Notes: generated from the sequence alone by a model not told the origin. Positions 16,920 to 26,034 are shown, counted from the first letter of the stretch. The stretch: 42,351 nucleotides of DNA from Prevotella sp. (GCA_017615355.1 JAGAAJ010000144.1:1-42351), one strand, 5' to 3'. Program-made: numbers and translations.

Positions 16920-17585
16920 TTATAGTTGGGTGAGTAAGCTACGCAATAAAGCAACGTCTTTCAGGGCTGGAGCTTTTTCAAAGCGAGAGTTGAGGTCGAT
17001 GCCGATGCATTGCGGATGATGGAACGCTTTTACACGTTCCGCATCGTCAGGACCAATGCCGCCGCTGAGCAGGAAGGGGACAGGGCCATGATAGGCATCA
17101 AGAAGCTGCCAGTCAAACTGTTGGCCACTACCACCAGGCACAGTAGCACGCGTGTCGAAAACGAAGGTATCAATGCAGTCGAAATATTGCTCGCAGGTCT
17201 TCAGGTCATCAGCACAACCCACGTTAATTGCTTTCCAAAACTGTATACCTGGACGAATGTCCGGGTCAAGGGTGGCACGCAGATTACGGATAACGGTGGG
17301 ACTCTCCTTGCCATGCATCTGCACCACGTCCAACTGGTAGTTCACCACCCGTGTGATAATGTTCTGCGGCATCTCGTCGACAAAAACGCCGGCTCGTTGT
17401 GGTGAGAGGTGAGAGGCAAGAGGTGAGAGGCTGGCACGGTCAGGGATGATGCCGGCATGTGTAGGCACCATCGTGACATTACGGGGCGAGCCTTTCCAGA
17501 AAATCATTCCGATATAATCGACACCGAGAGCCGCCACCTCGCGGATATTCTCACCGTCGCGCATACCGCAAACCTTTATCTTCAT
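16920..17585 (-). CDS. trpF: Phosphoribosylanthranilate isomerase
   Basis: Catalyses the Amadori rearrangement of phosphoribosylanthranilate to CdRP in tryptophan synthesis, in the cytosol. At 221 residues it is about the usual length. It starts MKIKVCGMRDGENI, with the catalytic Cys at residue 6; GVDYIGMIFWKGSPRNV, AGVFVDE, VVQMHGKE, VFDTRA (the probable catalytic Asp) and FLLSGGIGPDD are standard for the family. Residues ~47-64 (IPDRASLSPLASHLSPQR) are low-complexity and encoded by a heptamer array, sitting in the loop before AGVFVD where other TrpF proteins are shorter. No other trp gene is present. It lies 5 nt after a secreted esterase and is probably transcribed from the esterase promoter at 18465. 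Confidence 0.93.
   Translation of the reverse strand: MKIKVCGMRDGENIREVAALGVDYIGMIFWKGSPRNVTMVPTHAGIIPDRASLSPLASHLSPQRAGVFVDEMPQNIITRVVNYQLDVVQMHGKESPTVIRNLRATLDPDIRPGIQFWKAINVGCADDLKTCEQYFDCIDTFVFDTRATVPGGSGQQFDWQLLDAYHGPVPFLLSGGIGPDDAERVKAFHHPQCIGIDLNSRFEKAPALKDVALLRSLLTQL
17402..17429 (-). repeat. Intragenic 7-nt array in trpF, 4 units
   Basis: Plus-strand units gtgagag, gtgagag, gcaagag, gtgagag start at 17402, 17409, 17416 and 17423. They encode the LSPLASHLSP segment. The same gtgagag-type unit appears in menF at 29966-29986 and, as its complement, in menD. Confidence 0.88.
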
Positions 17586-17590
17586 GCCTG

Positions 17591-18430
17591 TTAGTTGTTT
17601 TTAGTTTGCTGTCTACTGGCCTGCACCTGTGAGAGATGCTGCAGCCAACGATCTACCTCAATCAGCATTTGGTCGTGGAAAGGCCACGATGAGCGGAAGC
17701 CGAAGCCGTGTCCGCCCGATGGATAGACAAATAGTGAGCAAAGATTGCCAGCCAGCTGCATGGCGCTGTAGTAAGCAATACAGTTAGTGACAGGCGGCAC
17801 CACTCGGTCGTCGTTAGCGGTAATAATGATGGCAGGTGGCGTCTCCTCACTCTTCACAGCATTTTGGTTCGACCACTCATTGACCAATAACGTGTCTTTC
17901 GCACCCTCCTCGCCAAGGAAATTCACACACGAACCTTTGTGTGTGATACGCTGATCCATGGAGATGACGGGATAGAAGAGAATACTGAAGTTGGGACGGC
18001 AGTCATCGGCACTATGCGTAGAGACACTGCTGGCCAAATGCCCCCCAGCCGAGAAGCCCATGATGCCAACATCCTGCGAATTAATGCCCCAAACCTGTGC
18101 AGAGTCGCGCACAATGCGGATGGCCTGCTGGGCATCGCCAAGGGGGATGGTACGGTCACCATGAGGCATCCTATAGGTGAGGACGAAAAAAGCGATTCCT
18201 CGTTCGTTGAACCATGGAGCCCAGTCGTAGCCTTCATGCTGCATGGCCAAGTGCGAATAACCGCCGCCTGGGCAATCTACAATGGCACGGCCAGAGGGTT
18301 GAGCAGGCAGATAGGCCTCTATCTTAGCCTGTCCGTCAGGGGTGATGTTCACGGTAAACTGCCGCGACGTCTGCGACCACAAGGGCAATGACAGCAACAT
18401 CACAAGTACCATTGATAAAATCTTTCTCAT
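17591..18430 (-). CDS. Secreted alpha/beta-hydrolase esterase (acetylxylan-esterase/BD-FAE-like)
   Basis: A 279-residue esterase with a signal peptide (1-19, LPLWSQ). The oxyanion region CPGGGYSHLA (53-62), nucleophile GFSAGGH (S127), acid D207 or D208 in ITANDDRVVPP and H241 in PSGGHGFGF give a complete Ser-Asp-His triad. Proteins of this kind from Prevotella remove acetyl or feruloyl groups from plant polysaccharides; the substrate here is inferred only from the pectin and glycosidase neighbours. It is divergent from the GH128-like gene (187 nt between starts), with a promoter at 18465-18495, and is followed 5 nt later by trpF. The basic C-terminal tail (SQVQASRQQTKNN) extends beyond the fold. 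Confidence 0.85.
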   Translation of the reverse strand: MRKILSMVLVMLLSLPLWSQTSRQFTVNITPDGQAKIEAYLPAQPSGRAIVDCPGGGYSHLAMQHEGYDWAPWFNERGIAFFVLTYRMPHGDRTIPLGDAQQAIRIVRDSAQVWGINSQDVGIMGFSAGGHLASSVSTHSADDCRPNFSILFYPVISMDQRITHKGSCVNFLGEEGAKDTLLVNEWSNQNAVKSEETPPAIIITANDDRVVPPVTNCIAYYSAMQLAGNLCSLFVYPSGGHGFGFRSSWPFHDQMLIEVDRWLQHLSQVQASRQQTKNN

Positions 18431-18464
18431 TGCTTTTCTGTTGTATGATTATTTTAGAATGCTG

Positions 18465-18495
18465 CAAAAGTACGAAAAAAAGGCTGAACAGCGAA
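18465..18495 (-). promoter_or_regulatory. Promoter of the esterase-trpF pair
   Basis: On the minus strand TACTTTTG (18465-18472) fits TAnnTTTG, and TTCG (18492-18495), a 3-of-4 match to TTTG, lies 19 nt upstream. The -33 to -7 stretch closely resembles that of the divergent promoter at 18544-18574. Confidence 0.65.
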
Positions 18496-18543
18496 GAATC
18501 AGGCTACTTTTTTGAAGGAACGCATCGTTTTTGGAAGAAATAT

Positions 18544-18574
18544 TTCGTCGCTTCGCATTTTTTTCGTATATTTG
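18544..18574 (+). promoter_or_regulatory. Promoter of the GH128-like gene
   Basis: TTCG (18544-18547), 19 nt, then TATATTTG (18567-18574), 43 nt before ATG 18618. It shares cttcgc and tttttttcgta with the facing promoter, forming an inverted pair across the divergent region. Confidence 0.65.
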
Positions 18575-18617
18575 CACGCTGATATGGCTAAGAACTAACA
18601 TCTGAAGAACCCCGAAT

Positions 18618-21600
18618 ATGAGAAACCTATTCAAGAGATTATTATTTGTGATCATGGCTGTGACGTTGTCGATGCAGCTATGGGCTGCAAACACCAAACA
18701 AACTGTAGAACAAGTAACCACGGCAGTGGACTTGGAAAACGACGTTGACTACATCGTCACCAGCTCCACGCCTTTCACCACCGATGGCATCGTCAATATC
18801 GTGAACACAGAGCATGCAGTCATCATTTTGCAGAACGTAAAGCCATCGAAGGCTATATCAATGCTGGCAACTCACGTGAAGATCAACGGTGCAAAGGCCG
18901 TGAACAACACCAATTGTCAGGTAAAGATTTACAACCGCGGCTGCATCATCCTGCCTTACGGCAACAGCTTCAACCCTCTCACCGTCTACTCAGAGAAGAA
19001 CTTTGAAGGCGAGTCGACCGACGACTTCGGACTGGAAAACGACGGTGGATTCATGAACACGCTGACTGACGACAAGCTGAACAACCGCATCCGCTCGTTC
19101 AAGCTGAAGCGCGGCTATATGGTGACGTTCTCCATCAAGGCGAAGGGCCGTGGCTACAGCCGTTGCTTCATTGCCGCCGATAAGGACATCGAGATGGCCT
19201 CGCTGCCCGCCATCCTCGACAGGAGCATCTCGTCCTACAGAATCTTCAAATGGCAGGACACCGGCAAGCAGGCCCTGGCCAACGATACACGCGCCAGCTC
19301 GGTCAGCGCGCTGAACGTCACGTCATGCTACAGCTTCGGACTGGGTGAGACCCGTCTGCCCGATGCTGAGTGCGTACCCCACCACATCTATGAGAACTGG
19401 CCCTCGCCGGCTGAGTGTGGCAGCAGGGACTATTCGGCTCACATGAAAACAAACAACGAACCGCGGAATTCGGCAGACGACCATCCGCAGGACCTGGATA
19501 CCATCCTGGCCAATTGGGAGAATCTGATGGCTACGGGCATGAGGCTCTGCTCGCCCTCATCGTGGGACGGCAGCGACTATACCAACGGCACGGGATTCCT
19601 GAAGTCATTCTTCGACGAGATAGATGCCAGGGGATGGCGATGCGACATCGTTGACTTACACTGCTACTGGCCGGAGAGCAACTTCGGCACCATTTCAAAC
19701 TGGACGAACAGCACTGGCCGTCCGGTGTGGATTTCGGAATGGGTGTGGGGCGCATCATGGAACAATAATGGTGCCTTTGCCAATGGCGTCACTGAGACCC
19801 AGAACAAAGAAGCCGTGCAGCGCATCTGCAATGTGCTGAACAACAATGCCAACGTGGAGCGCTATTACTACTGGAACAGCGAGCGCAACCCCTCAAAGCT
19901 CATTCGAGACGACGGCTCGCTTACTCCCGCCGGACAATACTATGCCACCATCAACAGTGGCTTGGGCTACAAGGGTAAGGAGTTTGTCCCGAAGGTACCG
20001 CCACAGGTAGCACCTACCGATTTGAGCATTGATTTTGACGGTGCTTTAGGCAAAGCCACACTCACTTGGCTGGAAAGCAACGGCGAGATGAACGAATACA
20101 TCTACGTACAGAAACGCGAAAACAGCTCGCAGGCATGGGTTACCGTATTGGATGTACCCCTGAAGGAAGATACAGGAAAGTACACAGTCAGCGACATAGA
20201 CGCACAGGTAGGATGGGAATTCCGCATTACTGAGAAGATGGCCAACGGCACCATCAAGTCTACAAACACCGTCATGGTTGTGAACAATGGTGTGCAAGCC
20301 GGCGACCCTGTCATCATCGGTGAAAAGACGATGTATCTTGGCGGCAACATCATTGTCAACGGTAGCTTCGACATGGGTTTCTACGGATGGACAAACGGAC
20401 AAGGCTCGGCGCTTGACCAGCCTTGGTTCCAGGTTCCTGCCATCGGAGGTGCTGACGGCAATGCGTACCTACAGTGCTATGGCAATGGTGGCACGAACAC
20501 CGTACAGGCCGTAAAGACCACCGTGAAAATTGAACCAAACTCAGATTACTATTTCATGGCTGACGCCTGCAATATGGGCGACAAGAGTATCGCCAGGGTT
20601 GGCCTCAGCAGCAACGGCACCTCCCTCAATGGCGGGACGGTGGCCTCGTTCAACAACACATCGGCGCTATGGCTTACTAGTTTCTACACGTTCAACAGTG
20701 GGGCAAACGAATATGCCATCATCCTGCTAAACACCCTCAACGCCCAGGCACGCTTCGACAATTTCCGTCTCTTCCAACTCTTTGACACCAAGGACGAGGC
20801 ACTGGCCGACGCCGCTGCCAAGGAAAGACTACGCGCACAGGCCTTCATGGACTATAACCCGATATTCAATAGTGAGCTTACCACACAGCTGGCCACGGTC
20901 AAAAGCGACAAGCAGGAGGACATAGCTTTTATGAAGGACCTCACCGACACAGCCATCAAGGCTGCCGTCACGCTTCCCTTGCTAAGAGCACGGGCTAATG
21001 AGATAAACGCTATTGTCAGTCAATATCCCATCATAGGGAGCGAGGAGCTAGCTGCTATAGCACAAGAAATTGCAAACAAGAACGACATCTCGCCGCAATG
21101 GGTGATGGATGAATACACCGCCCTGACAGACGCTATGGACGAATATATGTCACTGAACACGGCTGAGGGTAAGGTGCAGTCGCCAGATTTCAGCAGCACT
21201 AACGGATGGACGGTGAAAGCTGGCACATACCAGGGCGGCGACCAGCGCCTGGCCACACAAGACGGCGTGACTTGCTGGAATGCATGGTGGTCGCTCAATC
21301 CTGCAGGAAACGCCGACAAGACCATGGCCATTAAGCAGGATATCGCGGCGATTGACATGCCTGGCCTCTACTTCCTGGAATGTCGTGCCTCCACACAGCA
21401 CTACTGTCTGAGCGACCAGCACGCCTTCCTGACGAAGGACAGCGAGACACACGTCAGCCCTGTGCTGAGCAAGGACTATCTCGACCTGACTAACATCAGC
21501 GTGGATGACCGCTGGGAAACGCTCACCACCCCACCCTTCTACGTGGATAATGGTGAAAACCTGACCATTGGCTTTGAAAGCTCAAAGAACGGTGTCGTCG

Positions 21601-22316
21601 ACAACGCCTACCATAAGATAGGTGACACGAGTGCAAACGGCGACCACCGCGAGGGATGGTGGTGTGCCACAGACTTTGCTTTGCGTTTCATCCCCTACTA
21701 TCAGACGCAGGTCACAGCTGGGCAATGGCAAACGGGGTGTCTGCCCTATAATGTCGCAGCTTCACCGAAATTGAAATTCTATCAGATAGCTGGCATCCTA
21801 AGCGATTACTCTGCCTTGTGTCTGGAAGAAATAGAGGAGGTGGAGGCCGGAGAACCTTTCATCTACATGCCAGATGAGGATATGGCTCGTTTCCGCGAAT
21901 ACGGCGAGATGAAAGAAAAGGCCAATGGCAGAGGTACGGGCAACCTTCGCGGCTTCTATGCCACCACCGGCAATGTGCCCTCCAAGCATTACGCCCTCAT
22001 CAACGGTGTCTGGTGCAAGCCAGAAGGCCGCATGCCCGTCGGCAACTATCACGCTGTGTTACGCCCCTTCGACGACAAAAACAGCGATCCTTACACGATC
22101 CTCTCCTCATGGAACGGCCCAACCATTCCCATCACAGGCATTACAGACAGTGAGTTGGATGTGCTCACGGCTGACATCATCCCTCTATCCACCTTCAACC
22201 ATCAACCAGCCACCTTCTACACCACCAGTGGTGTGCCTGTCAAGCAGCAAGCATTGCGTCCTGGGGTCTACATCAAAGTGGAAAACGGTAAACCTACAAA
22301 GATTATCATCAGATGA
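18618..22316 (+). CDS. Large secreted GH128-like glycoside hydrolase
   Basis: 1232 residues with a signal peptide (1-23, LWAAN). Residues ~25-200 are a beta-rich domain of unknown role. Residues ~205-450 match the Asl1-like/GH128 (Glyco_hydro_cc) barrel: NNEPRNS with E281 as the acid/base candidate, WENLMATGMRLCSPSSW, DIVDLHCYW and VWISEWVWG with E374 as the nucleophile candidate. An FN3-like domain follows (~465-560), then a CBM-like sandwich (~575-770), a helical stretch (~785-900) and a second sandwich (~900-1060). The C-terminus is FYTTSGVPVK...GVYI...GKPTKIIIR. GH128 enzymes characterised so far act on beta-1,3-glucan; the substrate here is unknown. It overlaps the next gene by 4 nt (ATGA), indicating co-translation. 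Confidence 0.85.
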   Translation: MRNLFKRLLFVIMAVTLSMQLWAANTKQTVEQVTTAVDLENDVDYIVTSSTPFTTDGIVNIVNTEHAVIILQNVKPSKAISMLATHVKINGAKAVNNTNCQVKIYNRGCIILPYGNSFNPLTVYSEKNFEGESTDDFGLENDGGFMNTLTDDKLNNRIRSFKLKRGYMVTFSIKAKGRGYSRCFIAADKDIEMASLPAILDRSISSYRIFKWQDTGKQALANDTRASSVSALNVTSCYSFGLGETRLPDAECVPHHIYENWPSPAECGSRDYSAHMKTNNEPRNSADDHPQDLDTILANWENLMATGMRLCSPSSWDGSDYTNGTGFLKSFFDEIDARGWRCDIVDLHCYWPESNFGTISNWTNSTGRPVWISEWVWGASWNNNGAFANGVTETQNKEAVQRICNVLNNNANVERYYYWNSERNPSKLIRDDGSLTPAGQYYATINSGLGYKGKEFVPKVPPQVAPTDLSIDFDGALGKATLTWLESNGEMNEYIYVQKRENSSQAWVTVLDVPLKEDTGKYTVSDIDAQVGWEFRITEKMANGTIKSTNTVMVVNNGVQAGDPVIIGEKTMYLGGNIIVNGSFDMGFYGWTNGQGSALDQPWFQVPAIGGADGNAYLQCYGNGGTNTVQAVKTTVKIEPNSDYYFMADACNMGDKSIARVGLSSNGTSLNGGTVASFNNTSALWLTSFYTFNSGANEYAIILLNTLNAQARFDNFRLFQLFDTKDEALADAAAKERLRAQAFMDYNPIFNSELTTQLATVKSDKQEDIAFMKDLTDTAIKAAVTLPLLRARANEINAIVSQYPIIGSEELAAIAQEIANKNDISPQWVMDEYTALTDAMDEYMSLNTAEGKVQSPDFSSTNGWTVKAGTYQGGDQRLATQDGVTCWNAWWSLNPAGNADKTMAIKQDIAAIDMPGLYFLECRASTQHYCLSDQHAFLTKDSETHVSPVLSKDYLDLTNISVDDRWETLTTPPFYVDNGENLTIGFESSKNGVVDNAYHKIGDTSANGDHREGWWCATDFALRFIPYYQTQVTAGQWQTGCLPYNVAASPKLKFYQIAGILSDYSALCLEEIEEVEAGEPFIYMPDEDMARFREYGEMKEKANGRGTGNLRGFYATTGNVPSKHYALINGVWCKPEGRMPVGNYHAVLRPFDDKNSDPYTILSSWNGPTIPITGITDSELDVLTADIIPLSTFNHQPATFYTTSGVPVKQQALRPGVYIKVENGKPTKIIIR

Positions 22317-24961
22317 AACACTCTATCCTCCTCATAGTCAGCTACTTTATGCTGGCGTCTTGTCATGCTCAAGTGGTGACAAAAGCTGACGTCACTGTGC
22401 CCTTCGACATTAGTGAGACGGGCCATCGTTTCAATCCCACGTGGGGCCTGGATCAGGCATGGATCAGCGAGCAAAATCTGCGCAAAGGTGTCAATCACAT
22501 GGGCAAGGAGAATGTAGGCATCGGACGCTCGGCCTACCGTTTCACCAAGCCGTTGGTAAACGATTCAGCCCTGACCAGCGACATCATCAACGTGATGAAG
22601 CAACGTACCGGCATCTTCGACATCGTAAACAAGTCGCTGCCTATTGTCTTCACTGCTGACCAAGAGGCAGGCACCTGCGACTATTTTGTGGTGAATAAAA
22701 AGTGTAATGTGGAGCATTGGGCCGCAATGATCAACAGCCATGTGCACTGGATGCAGGAGAATACGAAGCATCCCATTGTGGGTATCTCGCCCTTCAACGA
22801 GCCTGATTACTGGAGCACCGAGGAGGGTGCTACTGTGGAGAGGCAAGTGCAGGTGGCAAAGCTGTTACGCGAGAATTATCCACGCATGGAAGGTGTCAAC
22901 ATCGTGGGCGGCAACACGCTGAACGATGACAAGGCTTTGGCATGGTACACTACTGGCAAGCAGTATTATGACTGGGGTAATACCCACCAGCTGGCGGGTT
23001 CTTTCGATAACTACGCCAACTTCTACCAGCAATTGGTAAAGGACGGCAAGGTAGGCTACAACGACGAGATGCACAACGTGACCGAGGCGATGACAGGCCT
23101 GGAATACGGCATGACCGTAGGTATCTGGTGGGGATTCGACAGCCGTGCCCGCGGAGAGTTCTGCGACATCAGCAGTCATGGTGAGCGGCTCGGCTACGGC
23201 GAGCATCGCGACAATTGGACCTCAGCCAGTGTCTACCGACATGACGACGGCCGTGTAAAGGCCTTTATCGGAACCAGCGAGCGACAGGCCAAGAACACGA
23301 GCTATCAGTTTGTGTCATTAGATCGCGACGTCTACTTCGACGGCAACGGCCCCACCCGACAATATCGCATGGTGATTCCTGGTGGCACAGGCTACCAGAA
23401 TGGACAAACCAATGCAGAACGTGTCATCGACATCACCTATGGCGACGACGTGCCACCCGTACCCATTACCGAAGGTGTATACAAGTTGGTGAACAGGACG
23501 ACGGGCAACGTCGCAGCTGTCAGTGGCAACAACATTGTGATGCAGAAATACACGGGTACTACCAAGCAACAATGGAACGTGAAGCCTGTCAGCACACGCA
23601 TTGGCGGCGACTTCAGTTTCTTTGACTTCACCTCTGTCGACAATGAAAAGACGAGGATGAACGTGCTGGACTTCTCCACCGAGACCGCTGCTAACATCAT
23701 TGCATACTCCCAGAATACAATACCAAGCAGCAACGAGCAGTGGTACCTACAATATGCAGGCAACGGCTACTACTACATACGCAATCGCGAAAGTGCACTC
23801 TATCTTGCCGCTTCGTCGAGCAGCACGGAAAACAACACCAATATCGACCAACGCACTCTGCCCAGCAAGGACTCCAGCAAACGACTCCTGCAATGGCGTC
23901 TGATGCCCGTCGACGTCACCTACGAGACGAAGGCACCTGCACAACCCACAGGATTTGATGCAATTGCACAATCGGCATCGGTATTCCTTACTTGGAACAT
24001 GGGCACAGAGCAAGACCTCGACGGCTACATGGTGTTGAGATGCGAGGAGGGAAGCGAAGAATGGAACACCATTGCACGTCGCATAGCACAGCCGACAGAA
24101 GGACTCAGCACGGCTGTCTATGTAGACAACACCGCATTGCCTGGCCACACGTACCTTTATAAGGTAAAGGCCATCGACATCGCCCAAAACCAGAGCACGC
24201 CCTCGGAAGTAGCCAGCGCTACTGTCCCAACCGACAGGACACTCGTAGGCCATTGGACGATGGTGGGCACTATCAACGATGTCACTGAGAATTGGCGCAA
24301 CGCTGCCTCCGCCATCAACACCAACTTCATTGCAGGCCATGAGGAAGGCACAAAGGCACTCAGTTTCGGCGGCAGCCAATGGCTGCAACTGCCCGTCAAC
24401 ACTCCTGCCAGCGAGGAACTGACCATAGCGATGTGGGTGAAGCCTTCGTCTACGGCAGGATGGCAGCGGCTGTTTGACTTCGGCTACGACACTGATCATT
24501 ACTTCTACCTCACCCCCACCAACGGCTCCGTCATGCGGTTGGCCATCAAGAACGGCGGCACGGAGGAACACCTCGATGCTCCGAAGCTGGGCACAGGACA
24601 GTGGAAGCACGTGGCCGTGACCATCAAAAAGGGGAAAGCCTGCATCTATGTGGACGGCGAGCTTAAGGCCAGCAGCACTGCTATCACCATCTGCCCGGCC
24701 GACTTGAAGCCCGTTATCAATTACATTGGGCGCAGCTTCTTCAACGACGATCCCAACTTCAGCGGTCTCATGCAGGACTTGCGCATCTACAACTACGTCC
24801 TGAGCGATGATGAGGTGAAAGACATCTTCAATGGCGCCACAGGTATTCAGGAGCTAGAGGCAGAACAAAAGCCCTCCACCGTCTACACGATGGAAGGCAT
24901 TCGTTTGCAGCAGCCTCGCCGTGGACTCAACATCATCAACGGCAAAGTTATTCTCAAATAA
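22313..24961 (+). CDS. Surface lipoprotein glycoside hydrolase (clan GH-A, GH30-like) with ricin, FN3 and LamG modules
   Basis: 882 residues with a lipobox (FMLASC, lipidated Cys17). The catalytic part (~20-375) shows GISPFNEPDYW, with E163 as a typical clan-A acid/base; YNDEMHNVTEAMTG (E252 or E258 as nucleophile candidate); and GIWWGFDSRARGEF. GH30 is the closest resemblance but the family is not certain. Residues ~386-535 are ricin-type beta-trefoil-like (YKLVNRTTGNVAAV, QQWNVKPV). Residues ~541-640 are FN3 (LTWNMGTEQDLDGYMVLR). Residues ~645-840 are a LamG/concanavalin fold (ELTIAMWVKPSS, GQWKHVAVTI, VDGELKASS). It ends with the shared signature VYTMEGIRLQQPRRGLNIINGKVILK-like tail. Its start overlaps the GH128-like gene by 4 nt, so the two probably act on the same polymer. 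It meets a convergent gene 8 nt after its stop, with no visible terminator. Confidence 0.82.
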   Translation: MKHSILLIVSYFMLASCHAQVVTKADVTVPFDISETGHRFNPTWGLDQAWISEQNLRKGVNHMGKENVGIGRSAYRFTKPLVNDSALTSDIINVMKQRTGIFDIVNKSLPIVFTADQEAGTCDYFVVNKKCNVEHWAAMINSHVHWMQENTKHPIVGISPFNEPDYWSTEEGATVERQVQVAKLLRENYPRMEGVNIVGGNTLNDDKALAWYTTGKQYYDWGNTHQLAGSFDNYANFYQQLVKDGKVGYNDEMHNVTEAMTGLEYGMTVGIWWGFDSRARGEFCDISSHGERLGYGEHRDNWTSASVYRHDDGRVKAFIGTSERQAKNTSYQFVSLDRDVYFDGNGPTRQYRMVIPGGTGYQNGQTNAERVIDITYGDDVPPVPITEGVYKLVNRTTGNVAAVSGNNIVMQKYTGTTKQQWNVKPVSTRIGGDFSFFDFTSVDNEKTRMNVLDFSTETAANIIAYSQNTIPSSNEQWYLQYAGNGYYYIRNRESALYLAASSSSTENNTNIDQRTLPSKDSSKRLLQWRLMPVDVTYETKAPAQPTGFDAIAQSASVFLTWNMGTEQDLDGYMVLRCEEGSEEWNTIARRIAQPTEGLSTAVYVDNTALPGHTYLYKVKAIDIAQNQSTPSEVASATVPTDRTLVGHWTMVGTINDVTENWRNAASAINTNFIAGHEEGTKALSFGGSQWLQLPVNTPASEELTIAMWVKPSSTAGWQRLFDFGYDTDHYFYLTPTNGSVMRLAIKNGGTEEHLDAPKLGTGQWKHVAVTIKKGKACIYVDGELKASSTAITICPADLKPVINYIGRSFFNDDPNFSGLMQDLRIYNYVLSDDEVKDIFNGATGIQELEAEQKPSTVYTMEGIRLQQPRRGLNIINGKVILK

Positions 24962-24969
24962 GAACAGCG

Positions 24970-25959
24970 CTAACGGACAATCCGCTTAATGGTCTTGTTG
25001 CCACGACGCTCAATGTAGATGCCACGTAGCTGCGGCTGGCTGATGCGTCGGCCATTTAGGTCGTAGAACGATGCGGCAGTTGCATCAGCCCATTGATCGG
25101 CGATGCCTGCATAAGACTGCATATCATTCTCGTCATAGTTGCGTTTTCCGCCAGTGATGACGATATCACCGTCGGCCTTCACGGTCTTGCCCTTATAGCT
25201 GCTGATGGTCAGCGTGCCGCCCGTCATGTAGAAGTTTCCCGTGTTCTCGTCTTCGTGGCCAGCAATGACACCCGTCACTGGGTCATTGGCCAGCTCCACC
25301 TGGATGCCGTCGTCGCTAGCAGTGTTGATGTTCACGGTACCACTCTCCATCAGGAAATACTCCTTGCAATGAATACCGTCCTTCACGGCACTGGTGATGT
25401 TCAGCGTGAGGTTCTTGATCTCGACGTATTCCTTACTATAGACGGCGTGGGCCGAGTTGCCCGTCACATTCAGCGTGCCCTTGCCCTTGAACTTGGTGTG
25501 ACCCTTGCAATGATAGCAGCCATTGAAATCATCGTTGGCGCCATCAGAAATGGTGTTCGTAGTACCTTTCTTGGCACTGACGGAACAGCGTTTGCCATTT
25601 TGCAGGTTGATGGCAGGACCTGAAGGATTGGTCAGCTCTATGCCGTTCAGCTCGACAGTACACTTGAAGGCTCCCTCAAGATAGAACTCTCCATCGGTGG
25701 ATGTGCCGGAGAGGACATAGATGATTTCGCCATCCTCATTGTCCGTAGTGGCATCGATGCCCAAAAAGCTCTCCGCCTGCACCAGCTTGACGTGCGACGA
25801 CGTACCGCTGGCTACAGTGACAAAGGACTTGATGTTGTCAGCCATTGTGACGGTAGCAGTATTGCCGTTGAACTTCACCTCTACAGTGTTAGGATCAATG
25901 GCACAGAAGGCACTGGCACAGAGAGTAAGGGCCAACAGAGTGAGTAGTTTTCTCTTCAT
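24970..25959 (-). CDS. Secreted Cthe_2159-like beta-helix carbohydrate-binding protein
   Basis: 329 residues from Met at 25957-25959. The frame could extend to 26013, but that would run through the terminator at 25984-26020, and the shorter form begins with a proper signal peptide (MKRKLLTLLALTLCASAFCA). The repetitive body (GEFYLEGAFKCTVELNGIEL, GPAINLQNGKRCSV, GIHCKEYFLMESGTVNI, SDDGIQVE) is typical of the Cthe_2159 family, right-handed beta-helices whose founding member binds cellulose and polygalacturonate with calcium. That role suits the neighbouring pectin operon. The C-terminus FYDLNGRRISQPQLRGIYI... matches the signature of the other secreted enzymes here. It may be transcribed by read-through of the upstream terminator, since only about 25 nt lie between that and the start. 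Confidence 0.8.
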   Translation of the reverse strand: MKRKLLTLLALTLCASAFCAIDPNTVEVKFNGNTATVTMADNIKSFVTVASGTSSHVKLVQAESFLGIDATTDNEDGEIIYVLSGTSTDGEFYLEGAFKCTVELNGIELTNPSGPAINLQNGKRCSVSAKKGTTNTISDGANDDFNGCYHCKGHTKFKGKGTLNVTGNSAHAVYSKEYVEIKNLTLNITSAVKDGIHCKEYFLMESGTVNINTASDDGIQVELANDPVTGVIAGHEDENTGNFYMTGGTLTISSYKGKTVKADGDIVITGGKRNYDENDMQSYAGIADQWADATAASFYDLNGRRISQPQLRGIYIERRGNKTIKRIVR

Positions 25960-25983
25960 AGACAATAGTTTTTGGTGGTTATG

Positions 25984-26020
25984 AAAAAAACGGGGCATAC
26001 GCCATGTGCGCATGTCCCGT
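25984..26020 (-). terminator. Intrinsic terminator after the twin lipoprotein genes
   Basis: The stem cggggcat (25991-25998) pairs with atgtcccg (26012-26019), extended by cgc/gcg past one mismatch. On the minus strand it is followed by T6 (plus-strand A run 25984-25990). It ends the 26866-26035 transcript and lies inside the over-long frame of the next gene. Confidence 0.75.
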
Positions 26021-26034
26021 TGATATTCAACAGA

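Noticed and set aside
25960-26013. N-terminal extension of the Cthe_2159-like protein
   Set aside because: It runs through the upstream terminator and would bury the signal peptide inside the protein.
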